Shown here piece by piece: positions 26,252 to 34,433 of a stretch of 64,000 bases of DNA. The position numbers were made by a program, and so were the translations under genes. The DNA is from Stygiobacter sp. RIFOXYC2_FULL_38_25. GTDB taxonomy: Bacteria > Bacteroidota > Ignavibacteria > Ignavibacteriales > Melioribacteraceae. The stretch's first letter is position 1; every line of letters begins with the position of its first letter. Below the pieces are notes generated by a model. The model worked only from the letters and a program-made list of their open reading frames with translations. It ran no database searches and had not been told where the DNA came from. Location: assembly GCA_001803165.1 (NCBI GenBank), contig MHAZ01000019.1, forward strand, positions 186,001 to 250,000, written 5' to 3'.

Positions 26252-26703
26252 AACAAATCATATACATGTTATTTTATTGCAACTCCAAAATATATTTTGA
26301 TTTTTCATATAATAGAATACTTCTTGCATCAATTTCAGCTTCTTATATGTATAAAGCTCAACACCCGAAAACTCGTTTTAGGGGAATAATAGTATTCGTT
26401 CTGATAGAGCTTATTCACTACGAAGACCTATTTGTGTTAATAATTTTTTCAATCTACACTAAAATATCCAAAAATACAGCCATCGCAAATGATTCAATTT
26501 CAAAACTTTGTAAATCTCTTAGAAAAAATGATGAACGAGTAACAAAATATTGTTCTAATACTTCCAATTCGTAATATACGAAATGAACTATATGTATTTT
26601 AGGATATTATGCGGAACTTAGGTGATCTATGTTTTTCGATCAATCAAAAAAAGCGGTTCGCTATTCGCTTACCACCTTTTTAGCTATCAAGTTTTAGAGT
26701 ACC
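26252..26703. other. Intergenic region with an operator-like palindrome
   Basis: About 450 bp. It must contain the AlbA_2 gene promoter. At 26568-26582 lies the perfect palindrome TTCGTA-ATA-TACGAA, a plausible dimeric repressor site. A rightward frame of 102 codons exists but has no ribosome site and no recognisable protein, so I do not call it a gene. Confidence 0.45.
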
Positions 26704-26868
26704 TTATTGAATTGCGTTGATAATTTGCGTGAGCAGTAGTATTATCAAATCGAAGACTCTGGACATAGCTGAAATTAACCCGTTTACAATTTCGGGATGA
26801 ACCATTACAAACCAGATGAAGAAAATCGCAACTATAAATTGTAGAACACAACCCGATATGGCTTGCAT
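26704..26868 (-). CDS. Small membrane protein (54 aa)
   Basis: The frame reads MQAISGCVLQFIVAIFFIWF with a strong first membrane helix, a short polar loop (HPEIVNG), and a second hydrophobic helix (FDLIILLLTQIINAI). No family was recognised. Its place downstream of the primase-like gene, together with a VirD4-like ATPase upstream, would suit a small transfer-channel, holin-like or inhibitor protein, but none of these is shown. The ribosome site is weak, as in several genes of this element. Confidence 0.5.
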   Translation of the reverse strand: MQAISGCVLQFIVAIFFIWFVMVHPEIVNGLISAMSRVFDLIILLLTQIINAIQ

Positions 26869-26978
26869 ATTATTGTTTCTTAATGTTTAAGAGTCTGAAG
26901 GAGATTGGTAATAATCATTTATCATATCACTTTATTATAGCCGTCCTACCCGGAGTGTCAAGTTTAAAAAAGCCCTGC

Positions 26979-27713
26979 CTAAGCAGAGCTCACTTTTACA
27001 TAAGAGTTTCTTGCCAGCCGGACTAGAATATTTTCTGGTTCCGGGTGAATAACAAGAATATTAATAAACTTAGCCAATTGTTCGGCTTGTTTATCCGTCA
27101 TGGTTTTGCCAATTAGTGAAACACTTGGAATACCTTTTTCAAGATAATCTAAGGTCTCCCATATTGAAATTGTTAGAACAACTTCTTGAGCAGTAATGCG
27201 GTGGGCGTTGTAAAGGGTTCGCTTGAATCCTTTAGGGAAAAACCATTCGTCTTTGGAGATGTTATAAGCAACATATCCACTGTGGTTAGAAAGCTCGTCA
27301 TAGACTTTAAAGGCTAACTTTCCGGAAATAATAGAATGCTGCTTTACCAAACCGATCTCATATTCCTTGGCCATTTCCTGGCTGATTCCTTTTTCCTCTA
27401 AGAACTTACAGTAGTGTAATTCAAGATTAGGCAGTTCTCTTTTCGGTTCTTTGGACTCCATTAGGAAATTCTTTTTAAGCTCTAGCGCTGCGATTCTTAG
27501 ATCCAGTCCTTTCTGCTTGGCTAGAAAATTAATGACACTTCCTTTATCCTCGCCGATTGGATTGAAATAAAGATTCTTTGAGGTGGTGATTATAAATCCT
27601 TCGCCTTTAAGCTCTCCGTTTTGTGTTGCGGTGTATGGAATATTAAGCCAATCCAGTAAATCTTTGAAAGGGATTTTTTGGCTAATCTCTGAGAAATTAA
27701 TGAACTCACTCAT
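26979..27713 (-). CDS. TOPRIM/DnaG-primase-like replication protein
   Basis: The 244-aa protein resembles short plasmid and phage primases. The N-terminal part (IPFKDLLDWLNIPYTATQNG, YFNPIGEDKGSVINFLAKQKG) matches the CHC2-type zinc-binding region, but the Cys/His ligands are absent. A TOPRIM-like C-terminal part includes VVLTISIWETLDYLEKGIPSVSLIGKTMTDKQ and ILVIHPEPEN, with the acidic motifs degenerate. It probably serves element replication or transfer. A start with AGGAG 8-12 nt before ATG fits. It has its own promoter at 27747-27775. Confidence 0.65.
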   Translation of the reverse strand: MSEFINFSEISQKIPFKDLLDWLNIPYTATQNGELKGEGFIITTSKNLYFNPIGEDKGSVINFLAKQKGLDLRIAALELKKNFLMESKEPKRELPNLELHYCKFLEEKGISQEMAKEYEIGLVKQHSIISGKLAFKVYDELSNHSGYVAYNISKDEWFFPKGFKRTLYNAHRITAQEVVLTISIWETLDYLEKGIPSVSLIGKTMTDKQAEQLAKFINILVIHPEPENILVRLARNSYVKVSSA

Positions 27714-27746
27714 TGCAAACTCCTATGATTTTTAAGAACTGCCTTT

Positions 27747-27775
27747 ATTATATCATAGGTAAAATAAAAGGCCAA
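27747..27775 (-). promoter_or_regulatory. Promoter of the primase-like gene
   Basis: On the minus strand TTGGCC and TATAAT are 17 bp apart. The -35 overlaps the terminator stem of the upstream RNA. An inverted repeat (CCTATGAT/ATCATAGG, 27722-27758) spans the -10 and the ribosome site and could control start or translation. Confidence 0.5.
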
Positions 27776-27984
27776 GTTTCCTTAGCCTTTTATTCTTGGA
27801 TTACCAACAAATAATATCCGAAAAGGTATGTCCTCAACTTCCCGGCTTATCATAATCGAACCGCTGGACATTCCTCTTAAGCTAGGTCGTTACCCTCCCG
27901 TTAGCCTTTCGGCATGCTTAAAAGATTATAGGCACTTTGCGGCAAGTTCGATTCGGCTAAGAGCTTCCCCTTAGCAGTCTTGGC
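27761..27984 (-). ncRNA. Candidate structured RNA with own promoter and terminator (~220 nt)
   Basis: A promoter inside the 3' end of the ATPase gene and a terminator (AAAAGGC/GCCTTTT stem, then TTTT) bound a segment without a coding frame. Pairings on the minus strand: GCTAAG/CTTAGC hairpin near the 5' end; a long-range AATCGAAC/GTTCGATT helix; inside it CTTTTAAGC/GCTTAAGAG; and a GCC-GAAA-GGC GNRA hairpin in the centre. ATGTCC/GGACAT crosses the long-range helix and would make a pseudoknot or an alternative state. The 5' GCCAAG can pair with CTTGGC of the terminator, an arrangement that suits a regulated switch. No known RNA family was recognised. Confidence 0.55.
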
Positions 27985-27990
27985 ATTTTA

Positions 27991-28018
27991 ATTATACCAC
28001 AATCGGGTCGTTAGACAA
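27991..28018 (-). promoter_or_regulatory. Promoter of the 220-nt RNA
   Basis: TTGTCT and TATAAT with a 16-bp spacer on the minus strand, carrying the same TGTGGTATAATTA box as promoters at 18.41 and 18.57 kb. It overlaps the stop codon of the ATPase gene. Confidence 0.6.
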
Positions 28019-29248
28019 AAAGAAATAGCCAATCATATCATCGGGAGATAATTTGTTGTCTTGAATTTTCTCGACATCTTCCGGCAGTTCAGGTACTTCT
28101 TCCATCAGAGGCGGTAATGTTTCTATTAAAATATTTTCATTCCCTATTCTAAGCCAAGCGTTAAACTTATCAAGATTAAAAAGATCTTTCGGCCTAACGT
28201 CAAACATCGGAGCCAGTTTATCAGCTTCATCCAATCCACATCTAAAAATAACATAAGTGTTAGTGTTTCCGAAAATACTGCTTAGAATTTCCGGCTTAAC
28301 TTCCAAAAGGTTATGATGTGCTAAAACAAAACCGACTTTCTTTCCCCTGCTTCTCGCTAACAGTTCGGTAAATAAAGAAGAAACAACTGTCTGAAATTCG
28401 TCAACATATACGATTAGCGGTTTTGTCTTTCCTTCATAATACTCGCAATAAGACAGAACGGAATAAACTATAAGGTTAGATAAATATATTCTGCTATTCC
28501 TGCTCATTCGGGATGTATCCACAAAAAGAGATTCGCCATTGTTAATTAAGTCGTGAATATAAAGTTCGTTCTCTCCGTGTACTATATCTTTCATTTTGCC
28601 TTCAGAGATTTCGAGCAAGCGGCTCGCCACTCTTTTTGCACTTTCTATTTTATCTTTGTTTTTAGGGTATCCGTTCTTTTCTGTAAAATCAAACTCTGTC
28701 CAATATTTTTTATACCGGTCATTATTAGGCAGGCTTTGAATATGTGTTTTTCTTGTATCGCTGTATAAAAGGAAATCAACTAAGTAATTGAGATTTTTTT
28801 GTTCCTTTGTAAAAGTTCTTAAGGCCATTCCGACTATCTCACGCATTAAAACTGTCGATTCAGGATTTGAAGCGGTAAGAGTAATAAGAATATCAAGTAT
28901 CTGAACGAACTCTGCTATAATATCATCTATATCAAAACCAGTTTTATTAAGGGGGTTAATAACAATTGGCTTTTTAATGGATACATATTTTATCTTAGAT
29001 TTATCAGGGGCAAGACTATAAAGTCTTTTACAACTTTCTCCCTTTGGGTCGATATAGATAGTGCTTATACCTTTTGAGATGTCATTGAAAACCATCTGTT
29101 CCATTAAGACAGATTTTCCAGTTCCGGTTTTTCCTAAAATATAGGAGTGTTCAAACCTTTCCTTTATATCATAAATAACCGGCTCTATATGGTCTAGATT
29201 AAGCTGAATACCAAAATCTAAACTATAATTTTCCTCGTTTTTTATCAT
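27992..29248 (-). CDS. VirD4/HerA-like conjugative coupling ATPase
   Basis: The 418-aa protein has an FtsK/HerA-type ATPase core: Walker A YILGKTGTGKS at about 36-46, IYIDPKGES, Walker B PLIVYVDEFQTVV, and the ARSRGKKVGFVLAHHNL and FGNTNTYVIFRCG segments typical of type IV coupling proteins and related DNA pumps. It lacks the N-terminal membrane helices of VirD4, so it would be a soluble or membrane-recruited pump. It is the only transfer-type protein recognised in the element. It overlaps the upstream gene by 26 bp, and its 3' end hosts the promoter of the structured RNA. Confidence 0.75.
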   Translation of the reverse strand: MIKNEENYSLDFGIQLNLDHIEPVIYDIKERFEHSYILGKTGTGKSVLMEQMVFNDISKGISTIYIDPKGESCKRLYSLAPDKSKIKYVSIKKPIVINPLNKTGFDIDDIIAEFVQILDILITLTASNPESTVLMREIVGMALRTFTKEQKNLNYLVDFLLYSDTRKTHIQSLPNNDRYKKYWTEFDFTEKNGYPKNKDKIESAKRVASRLLEISEGKMKDIVHGENELYIHDLINNGESLFVDTSRMSRNSRIYLSNLIVYSVLSYCEYYEGKTKPLIVYVDEFQTVVSSLFTELLARSRGKKVGFVLAHHNLLEVKPEILSSIFGNTNTYVIFRCGLDEADKLAPMFDVRPKDLFNLDKFNAWLRIGNENILIETLPPLMEEVPELPEDVEKIQDNKLSPDDMIGYFFLSNDPIVV

Positions 29249-30068
29249 TCATCTTTTTCCTTTCTCTTAGTTCATCAACTTTAATTTCCTGCTCTGTAGC
29301 CTGGTGTTCAAGTATGTCAGCCTTAGCTTTTTCTGATTTTGAAAAACTATCATTTAATGATTTTTCAATGTTAGGGTCTGTATATTCAACGCCAGGAGCT
29401 ACAGAACTAATAAATATCTTAACTTTTAATTCATCACTTAATTTAGACGGGTCGAATGATTCGTTAAATTTATTAATCGAATTTACCCTCGCCATAATCA
29501 AATCAGCTTCTGCCCCAGTCTTATCGGCATTAGCATTTAATATTCTTGCTTCACCATCATTTAATTTTATCTCTGATAACTTTTTTTGTTTATCAAGACT
29601 ATCGTGGTCGATTAGAGAAATTGTTAAGGTTTTATCAACTTCTTTCTTAGTAATACTTAATTTGTGAGCAGCTATAACCTCTTCAAAACAATGTTCGGCA
29701 TCCAATAATTTCATATCAACAAGATATTTAAGGAGCTTCGGGCCATATATTTTATCGGCTTCTAAATTCAGCAACTCATTGGATATTGCTCTAACATTTT
29801 GGATTTGATTAAACATCAAAACCTGAGCTTCATTATTAAGTCTTATTTTTTCATTACGTCTTTTAACATTGAAAACAAAAAATGGAGTATTCGTATTCAT
29901 AGTATTAGAAATTTCATCTAATAAATTCCCAACTGTTTTTTGGATAACCTCATACTCTGCTTCATAATTAACGACTTCTTTTTCGGGATCTATAGACGAC
30001 TCTTGCTTAAGCACGATAGAATCATCTCTGTAACCATAAATAGTTGTTTTACCTGGGAATTTACTCAT
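29223..30068 (-). CDS. Hypothetical coiled-coil protein
   Basis: The 281-aa protein is mostly helical, with predicted coiled coil around residues 25-95 and a charged C-terminal helix (EHQATEQEIKVDELRERKK). No family was recognised. It overlaps the coupling ATPase gene by 26 bp and the zinc-ribbon gene by 8 bp, so the three are translationally coupled. It may be an adaptor or structural partner of the ATPase, which is inferred from position alone. Confidence 0.6.
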   Translation of the reverse strand: MSKFPGKTTIYGYRDDSIVLKQESSIDPEKEVVNYEAEYEVIQKTVGNLLDEISNTMNTNTPFFVFNVKRRNEKIRLNNEAQVLMFNQIQNVRAISNELLNLEADKIYGPKLLKYLVDMKLLDAEHCFEEVIAAHKLSITKKEVDKTLTISLIDHDSLDKQKKLSEIKLNDGEARILNANADKTGAEADLIMARVNSINKFNESFDPSKLSDELKVKIFISSVAPGVEYTDPNIEKSLNDSFSKSEKAKADILEHQATEQEIKVDELRERKKMNDKKRGKL

Positions 30069-30417
30069 AACGCCTCCTAATTAGTTCTTCCTCGTTATAT
30101 TCTATTAATAAATCAATTTCCTTACCACAATCTGGATTTGGACAAATATAACCGGGCATAACCCCTCCACATTTAGGGCAAGGTAAAAAAAGACCAGAGC
30201 AACCCTCATTTACATTATCACAAAATGGGCACTCAGTACCCTGAATTTTATCTGCTAATATAGTTTTAAGGCAATGTGGGCAGATAAAATTAAATGGATT
30301 AGTATTTTTTATTAAGGAAAGTATAGAATTTTTAAAAGGGTTTTTCATATAATCAAAATATTTACCCCGAATACCATTTTTACCCAATTCATCATTATTA
30401 GATTTATATATTTTCAT
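30061..30417 (-). CDS. Double zinc-ribbon protein
   Basis: The 118-aa protein has two zinc ribbons: CPHC...CPFC at about 46-74 and CPKC...CPNPDC at about 85-105. The linker contains another Cys. Such ribbons bind nucleic acid or act as scaffolds. It overlaps both neighbours and belongs to the leftward ATPase operon. Confidence 0.65.
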   Translation of the reverse strand: MKIYKSNNDELGKNGIRGKYFDYMKNPFKNSILSLIKNTNPFNFICPHCLKTILADKIQGTECPFCDNVNEGCSGLFLPCPKCGGVMPGYICPNPDCGKEIDLLIEYNEEELIRRRYE

Positions 30418-31108
30418 TTAGTTTCTCCATAAAATTAAACCACTCTTCAAAATTATATTTTATCTTTCCAATTATACAAACTGAAAACTTAAATTTATTT
30501 ATATCAGGAACTGGTAAATCAAGTAATTTACATTGCGACACCCAATAAGAAAATGGTCTTTTCTCTTGAGCTAATTTAAAGTAATTAATTCTCTTTTCTT
30601 CTAACCAATTACCCCAATTAGACTTGCTCGCTTCTACTTCTAAGAACTCTAAATAATACTTCTCTTTAACCCCTCTAACAAGTAAAGCATCTGGTCTTAT
30701 GTATTCAAAATTTGGATAAAGCAGTGCTAAGAAATCCGGTAACTTAAGAGCTTGAATAAAAACTTCTGTATTATTTAGCTCGTTGATTGAGCCTTCGCCT
30801 TTAATGTTTTTAGGGAGTATCGAGGTGTTATAATTAAGCTGCTTGAGAAGCTCTAAAGAATATTCTGTTGAGATTAATATTTCGTTATCGGTTTTCTTAA
30901 TTAAGCCTAATTCTAATAGTCGGTTAATCTTTTTCTCAGAACAAGTTTTATTATAGCGTTTATCAATAGAAGCTATTTGACTTCTGCGGATATACTTAAG
31001 CCTCCTTATATCGTGAAGCATATCCCATATTGCTTCGTAACTCCCCCAAGAGTTGAGAGGAATTCCTAAAATTAGTTTCCGCTTAATATCATAAATGTCA
31101 ACTTTCAA
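30404..31108 (-). CDS. Replication-relaxation-like protein (wHTH plus nuclease-like fold)
   Basis: The 234-aa protein has an N-terminal winged helix (SWGSYEAIWDMLHDIRRLKY, INRLLELGLIKKTDNEIL) and a C-terminal domain with the pattern RPDALLV...YYLEFLEVEASKS, which fits a PD-(D/E)xK-type nuclease fold. This layout matches replication-relaxation proteins that help relaxase or initiator action on plasmids and ICEs. A second protein of the same layout lies at 38824-39609. It is the first gene of a leftward operon with the coupling ATPase. Confidence 0.65.
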   Translation of the reverse strand: MKVDIYDIKRKLILGIPLNSWGSYEAIWDMLHDIRRLKYIRRSQIASIDKRYNKTCSEKKINRLLELGLIKKTDNEILISTEYSLELLKQLNYNTSILPKNIKGEGSINELNNTEVFIQALKLPDFLALLYPNFEYIRPDALLVRGVKEKYYLEFLEVEASKSNWGNWLEEKRINYFKLAQEKRPFSYWVSQCKLLDLPVPDINKFKFSVCIIGKIKYNFEEWFNFMEKLNENI

Positions 31109-31373
31109 TAAAAACCTGTAAAAATGGCTGTAAAAAGGAGTTTTTATAAAATAATAAATATTTACAGAAATTGAAAGCTAAGTTGTTGTTTTATTACATT
31201 TTATAGATAAATTTACATACTAATATATTAAGGCGTAAGACTTAAAGGCCGAAGGTCGAATCCTCCGTTTCGTGCGGAGGGTGAGAAAACTGAGGTATTA
31301 AAGTCTAGGGATCGGCATCGGGTTTATATATAAAAAAATAATAATATATTTATACATTAAAATATAAGGTAAA
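31109..31373. promoter_or_regulatory. Divergent promoter region with structured segment
   Basis: The region separates the leftward ATPase operon from the rightward 31.4-kb pair. At 31238-31306 the plus strand can form an AGACTT/AAGTCT helix enclosing a GGCC-GAA-GGTC hairpin and a strong CCTCCG/CGGAGG hairpin. It could be a leader of the rightward gene, whose ATG lies 67 bp further. The rest is very A/T-rich. Confidence 0.4.
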
Positions 31374-32531
31374 ATGGAATTAACCCTAATCGTTCTAATG
31401 GCAATCTTACTAATATCTTTAGTGATATTGACAGTATACATATTCGTGTTAAAAAATATCGCAATCGATTTACTAACGAAAGGACACTCATATAACTCAA
31501 ATAAAGTAAAAGAGAAAATAAAAAAAGTTAAATTATTCATAGCACCAATAATAATAATACTGATTATACTATCCGCCTGGAAAGCATTCCTACCAGAAAA
31601 CTACTACTCGTTAAAAAGACTATTTGGCTCAAACGAAAAATTATTAAACAAAACTCTTAATAAAGAAAGCTTCAAGAATGAAGTGGAAGCTCTCGTTACT
31701 TATGGCTCTATTCCTCATGATATTAATGTGTTATATAAGGCAAAATTAGATGACGCCGGAAATATCCTAGAACTAAAGCTAATCCCAATTAAATTAAACG
31801 CCCATACCTTAGTTAAGGTGTTTGATGTTAAACAACCAGTGAAATCATATGAAGGACAGGGATTCATTGAAATACAGATACAAAACCAAAATGGAAGTTA
31901 TGTAAATAGTCCTAGATATTGGATAGAAGCAGACTATATCTCAATAGTTACTCCTAATGATATTTCGTCTAAAGACAAGGATAAGATTGAAATCGAAAAA
32001 ACCGATAACAGTTATCAAAAGTTAAATTCAATTAAATATGATGAGTTAAGCGTTTTTAATTCTACAATCAATAGAGAAATTGTTAGCACCAATAACATGT
32101 CTAAAATTGCCGTTGTTATTGAATCCAGCAATAATAATTATAGCACTATTGAAAATGATTTTTTAAGTAAGTTAGAGTCCAATATAATACTGAATAATTA
32201 TTTTAAAAATACATTTAAAAGTAAAGGTTACTTTGATAAAATATTTTTAGGTGAGACAACATTATTAAGCAAATCAAAAGTATTTTCTAATGTTAACTAT
32301 GTTGCGTTAGGTAGAATTAACTATTCATTCAGAACAAATACAACATTAGATAAAGATTTAATTTCATGTGATATTAATCTATCATACAAAATATTTAATA
32401 GACACGGGGTAATTGTAGATTCAAATGTTATTAACGCCGTCGGTCCAGGTTTTTCAGAAGACCTTTCACTAAAACAAGCCATCAAAATAATTGCCGAAAA
32501 GTATTCAAAAATATTAAATAAAATAATCTAG
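31374..32531 (+). CDS. Membrane-anchored hypothetical protein with possible FlgO/CsgG-like domain
   Basis: The 385-aa protein has two N-terminal membrane helices (LTLIVLMAILLISLVILTVY and KLFIAPIIIILIILSAW) and a large extracytoplasmic part. The C-terminal ~140 residues (IAVVIESSNNN, FLSKLESNIIL, VNYVALGRINYSF) resemble in pattern the FlgO/CsgG-like domain of the next gene, so both may share that fold; this is inference. No family was recognised. It is 19 bp upstream of the FlgO-like gene and has no visible DNA-processing role, so the pair is probably envelope cargo. Confidence 0.55.
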   Translation: MELTLIVLMAILLISLVILTVYIFVLKNIAIDLLTKGHSYNSNKVKEKIKKVKLFIAPIIIILIILSAWKAFLPENYYSLKRLFGSNEKLLNKTLNKESFKNEVEALVTYGSIPHDINVLYKAKLDDAGNILELKLIPIKLNAHTLVKVFDVKQPVKSYEGQGFIEIQIQNQNGSYVNSPRYWIEADYISIVTPNDISSKDKDKIEIEKTDNSYQKLNSIKYDELSVFNSTINREIVSTNNMSKIAVVIESSNNNYSTIENDFLSKLESNIILNNYFKNTFKSKGYFDKIFLGETTLLSKSKVFSNVNYVALGRINYSFRTNTTLDKDLISCDINLSYKIFNRHGVIVDSNVINAVGPGFSEDLSLKQAIKIIAEKYSKILNKII

Positions 32532-32550
32532 TTAAATTATTGGAGAAATT

Positions 32551-33627
32551 GTGAATAATAGAATTTCGCATTGGGCACTTATTGTTTATTTCTTATCATT
32601 TACTCCATACATAGAAGCTCAAAACAGTTTAGATAATCATAATAATAAGCTTGTCGAACAAATCGTAAACAGTATGAGAGAAGCGGGAAAAACTAAAACT
32701 GCTGTGATAGAATTTTCTGATTTGAATGGTAATACGAATGACTTTGGAAAATTTCTCGCTGAAGAATTAATAACAAAACTATTTCTCACTAAGAAATTCG
32801 AAGTTATAGAAAGACAATTATTAAATAAAATAATAACTGAACATAAACTTAATTTGTCGGGATTAATTGACCCAAATTCTGCTAAAGAATTGGGGAAAAT
32901 ATTAGGTGTAGATGCAATTATTTCAGGTACAATTACTGACTTAGGTGATGCTATAAAAGTAAATGCAAGATTAATTTCAACAGAAACGGGACAGATATTT
33001 TCAGTTGCGTCCGAAGAATATATAAAAGATAATACTGTAAAAAAACTTATGGGTGTCTATATTACGGGCGAATCTAAAGCGAAAAATACTAATACCAACA
33101 CTAGCGGTGATATATTTTTTAAAGAAGATTTTTCAAATTATGAGATTGGCGATATAGCTTCTGACTGGGGTAAAAATGTTGTTGTTCAAAAATCAGTAAG
33201 TAATGAATACTATATTCAAAATCAAGCAGGTGTAGTAACACTGACGCATGATATTAAATTTCCTAAAAATTTCTCATTTGAATTTGATTTTTGGGGATAT
33301 ACTGGTGGAATGGGGGAATCTTTTGTTCTTGTTGACAAGGAAGGAAAGGAACTATTAATTAGGATAGATGCCGCACCATATGCTGATATTATTGAATTGG
33401 AAGGAATTCGCTCCAATAGATTAAGCAAGGGCGAGTGGAGTTCAGTATCCAATGACAGGGGGTGGAACACTATAAAAATAGTTTCTAATAATTCTGTATT
33501 TAAGATTTATTTAAATAGTGTTTTTGCTGTTTCTGGAAGTTTCCCTCAGTATACAAGCTTTGTGAGAATTAAATATACTGTGAAGGAAAAGCGAAATCTT
33601 AAAAATTTTATTGGCAGAATGCTGTAA
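32551..33627 (+). CDS. FlgO/CsgG-like secreted protein with C-terminal lectin-like domain
   Basis: The 358-aa protein has a signal peptide (ending near IEAQ), then a FlgO/CsgG-type domain (KTAVIEFSDLNG, GKFLAEELITKLFLTKKFEV, LGKILGVDAIISGTITDLGD, VNARLISTETGQI) at about residues 45-160. A C-terminal domain of about 165 residues (FKEDFSNY, FSFEFDFWGYTG, WNTIKIVSNNSVFKIYLN) looks like a concanavalin/LamG-type sandwich. The FlgO family is periplasmic or outer-membrane associated. The start is GTG with GGAG 6-9 nt upstream. The fusion suggests binding of a glycan or surface ligand. Confidence 0.7.
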   Translation: MNNRISHWALIVYFLSFTPYIEAQNSLDNHNNKLVEQIVNSMREAGKTKTAVIEFSDLNGNTNDFGKFLAEELITKLFLTKKFEVIERQLLNKIITEHKLNLSGLIDPNSAKELGKILGVDAIISGTITDLGDAIKVNARLISTETGQIFSVASEEYIKDNTVKKLMGVYITGESKAKNTNTNTSGDIFFKEDFSNYEIGDIASDWGKNVVVQKSVSNEYYIQNQAGVVTLTHDIKFPKNFSFEFDFWGYTGGMGESFVLVDKEGKELLIRIDAAPYADIIELEGIRSNRLSKGEWSSVSNDRGWNTIKIVSNNSVFKIYLNSVFAVSGSFPQYTSFVRIKYTVKEKRNLKNFIGRML

Positions 33628-33657
33628 AGCTACGCTATTTTGCTCGTTTCCCTACTG

Positions 33658-33690
33658 ACTATGGTTTTTCACTCTTGATAGGACCATAGT
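33658..33690. repeat. Inverted repeat after the FlgO-like gene
   Basis: ACTATGGT and ACCATAGT form an 8-bp stem with a 17-nt loop about 30 bp after the stop codon. It lacks a long T run, so it is only a weak terminator candidate between convergent genes. Confidence 0.4.
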
Positions 33691-33754
33691 ACTGTAAATT
33701 ATTCTGTACTAATTAATAATTTAATCACTGTTTAATTCGTGTTCCACTTTTTAT

Positions 33755-33976
33755 TTAATTATCTAATCTTCTAATCTCCCATTCCTTCTGAACTCCGACC
33801 CAACCCTCTTTCCAGATAGGGTCTTCACTATATTCAAAATTACTCATCAGGTCTTCGTTATTCTTAACCTTATAACAATTCGTTCCTCGTTCATTTCTAT
33901 ATCTCCCAACAATTATATAATGCCAATTCCATCTGTTAATTACTGCATCGCCATTCTTATATTTAAACTCTTTCAT
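33755..33976 (-). CDS. Hypothetical small protein (SH3-like strand pattern)
   Basis: The 73-aa product begins MKEFKYKNGDAVINRWNWHY and continues with a short beta-rich pattern (IIVGRYRNERGTNCYKVKN). The ATG at 33976 is favoured because the protein looks compact from there, although a longer frame to 34033 is open. No family was recognised; the opening VI...W pattern resembles small SH3-like barrels. It follows the zinc-ribbon gene by 4 bp and is the last gene of a leftward operon. Confidence 0.5.
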   Translation of the reverse strand: MKEFKYKNGDAVINRWNWHYIIVGRYRNERGTNCYKVKNNEDLMSNFEYSEDPIWKEGWVGVQKEWEIRRLDN

Positions 33977-33980
33977 ATTG

Positions 33981-34172
33981 TTAAAAATTAATTTGATTAA
34001 AATCTTTTTCGGAATATATTTTTTCACAATCACGGCAAATAATACTTTCTATTTCGTTTGCTTGATTAGCATAAACGGTTAAATCTCCATCGCAATCTAA
34101 TTCTGCACTGTGAGATATCCCTTCGTTAATAATAAAATGATTACTTCCACATTCGCATTCTTTAATAAACAT
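33981..34172 (-). CDS. Small zinc-ribbon protein
   Basis: The 63-aa protein has CECG near the N-terminus and CRDC at about residue 46, which together would hold one zinc. The middle is acidic (ELDCDGDLTVYANQ). It lies just downstream of the structured segment at 34200-34318 and is one of at least six small zinc-binding proteins in the element. Confidence 0.55.
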   Translation of the reverse strand: MFIKECECGSNHFIINEGISHSAELDCDGDLTVYANQANEIESIICRDCEKIYSEKDFNQINF

Positions 34173-34199
34173 ATTTTTAATTCTTGTGATGACTTAATC

Positions 34200-34318
34200 G
34201 TCATCTATGCCAAACGAGTGGCGAGCTTAGAGCCGCTAGTCTAATGTGGAGATTTGCAAAGCAAATACTACATTGACTTGTAAAGGCTCAAGCTTGCTAT
34301 AATTGTAAGGCAGATGAC
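34200..34318 (-). ncRNA. Multibranch structured leader upstream of the zinc-ribbon gene
   Basis: The outer helix pairs 34200-34206 with 34312-34318 (GTCATCT/AGATGAC) and continues with GCC/GGC past a 2-nt bulge. Inside it are hairpin AGTGGC/GCCGCT (34217-34237), directly followed by AGTCTAATGT/ACATTGACT (34238-34278) with an inner ATTTGC/GCAAAT hairpin, then a small AGGC/GCTT stem. The structure ends 28 nt before the ATG at 34172. It may be a cis-regulatory leader or a DNA-level structure. Confidence 0.45.
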
Positions 34319-34433
34319 AAATTAATATTTATTGAAAGGGCTCGTCTGAGACCTACATTATCGAATTACTTTCCGTACTATTCTCAATCTATTTTGATGC
34401 AATTTCTAATTCTTCTTATTCCAGATTCTCAAA

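Noticed and set aside
26266-26574. Rightward 102-codon frame
   Set aside because: No ribosome site, no family features, overlaps the likely promoter region of the AlbA_2 gene.
27761-27984. c-di-GMP or other known riboswitch
   Set aside because: It contains GCAAAG and a GAAA tetraloop as in GEMM riboswitches, but in the wrong order and spacing, and the RNA ends before the next promoter.
31238-31306. Self-cleaving ribozyme (hammerhead or HDV-like)
   Set aside because: The hairpins are clear but the conserved catalytic bases (CTGATGA with GAAA, or the HDV double pseudoknot) are not present.
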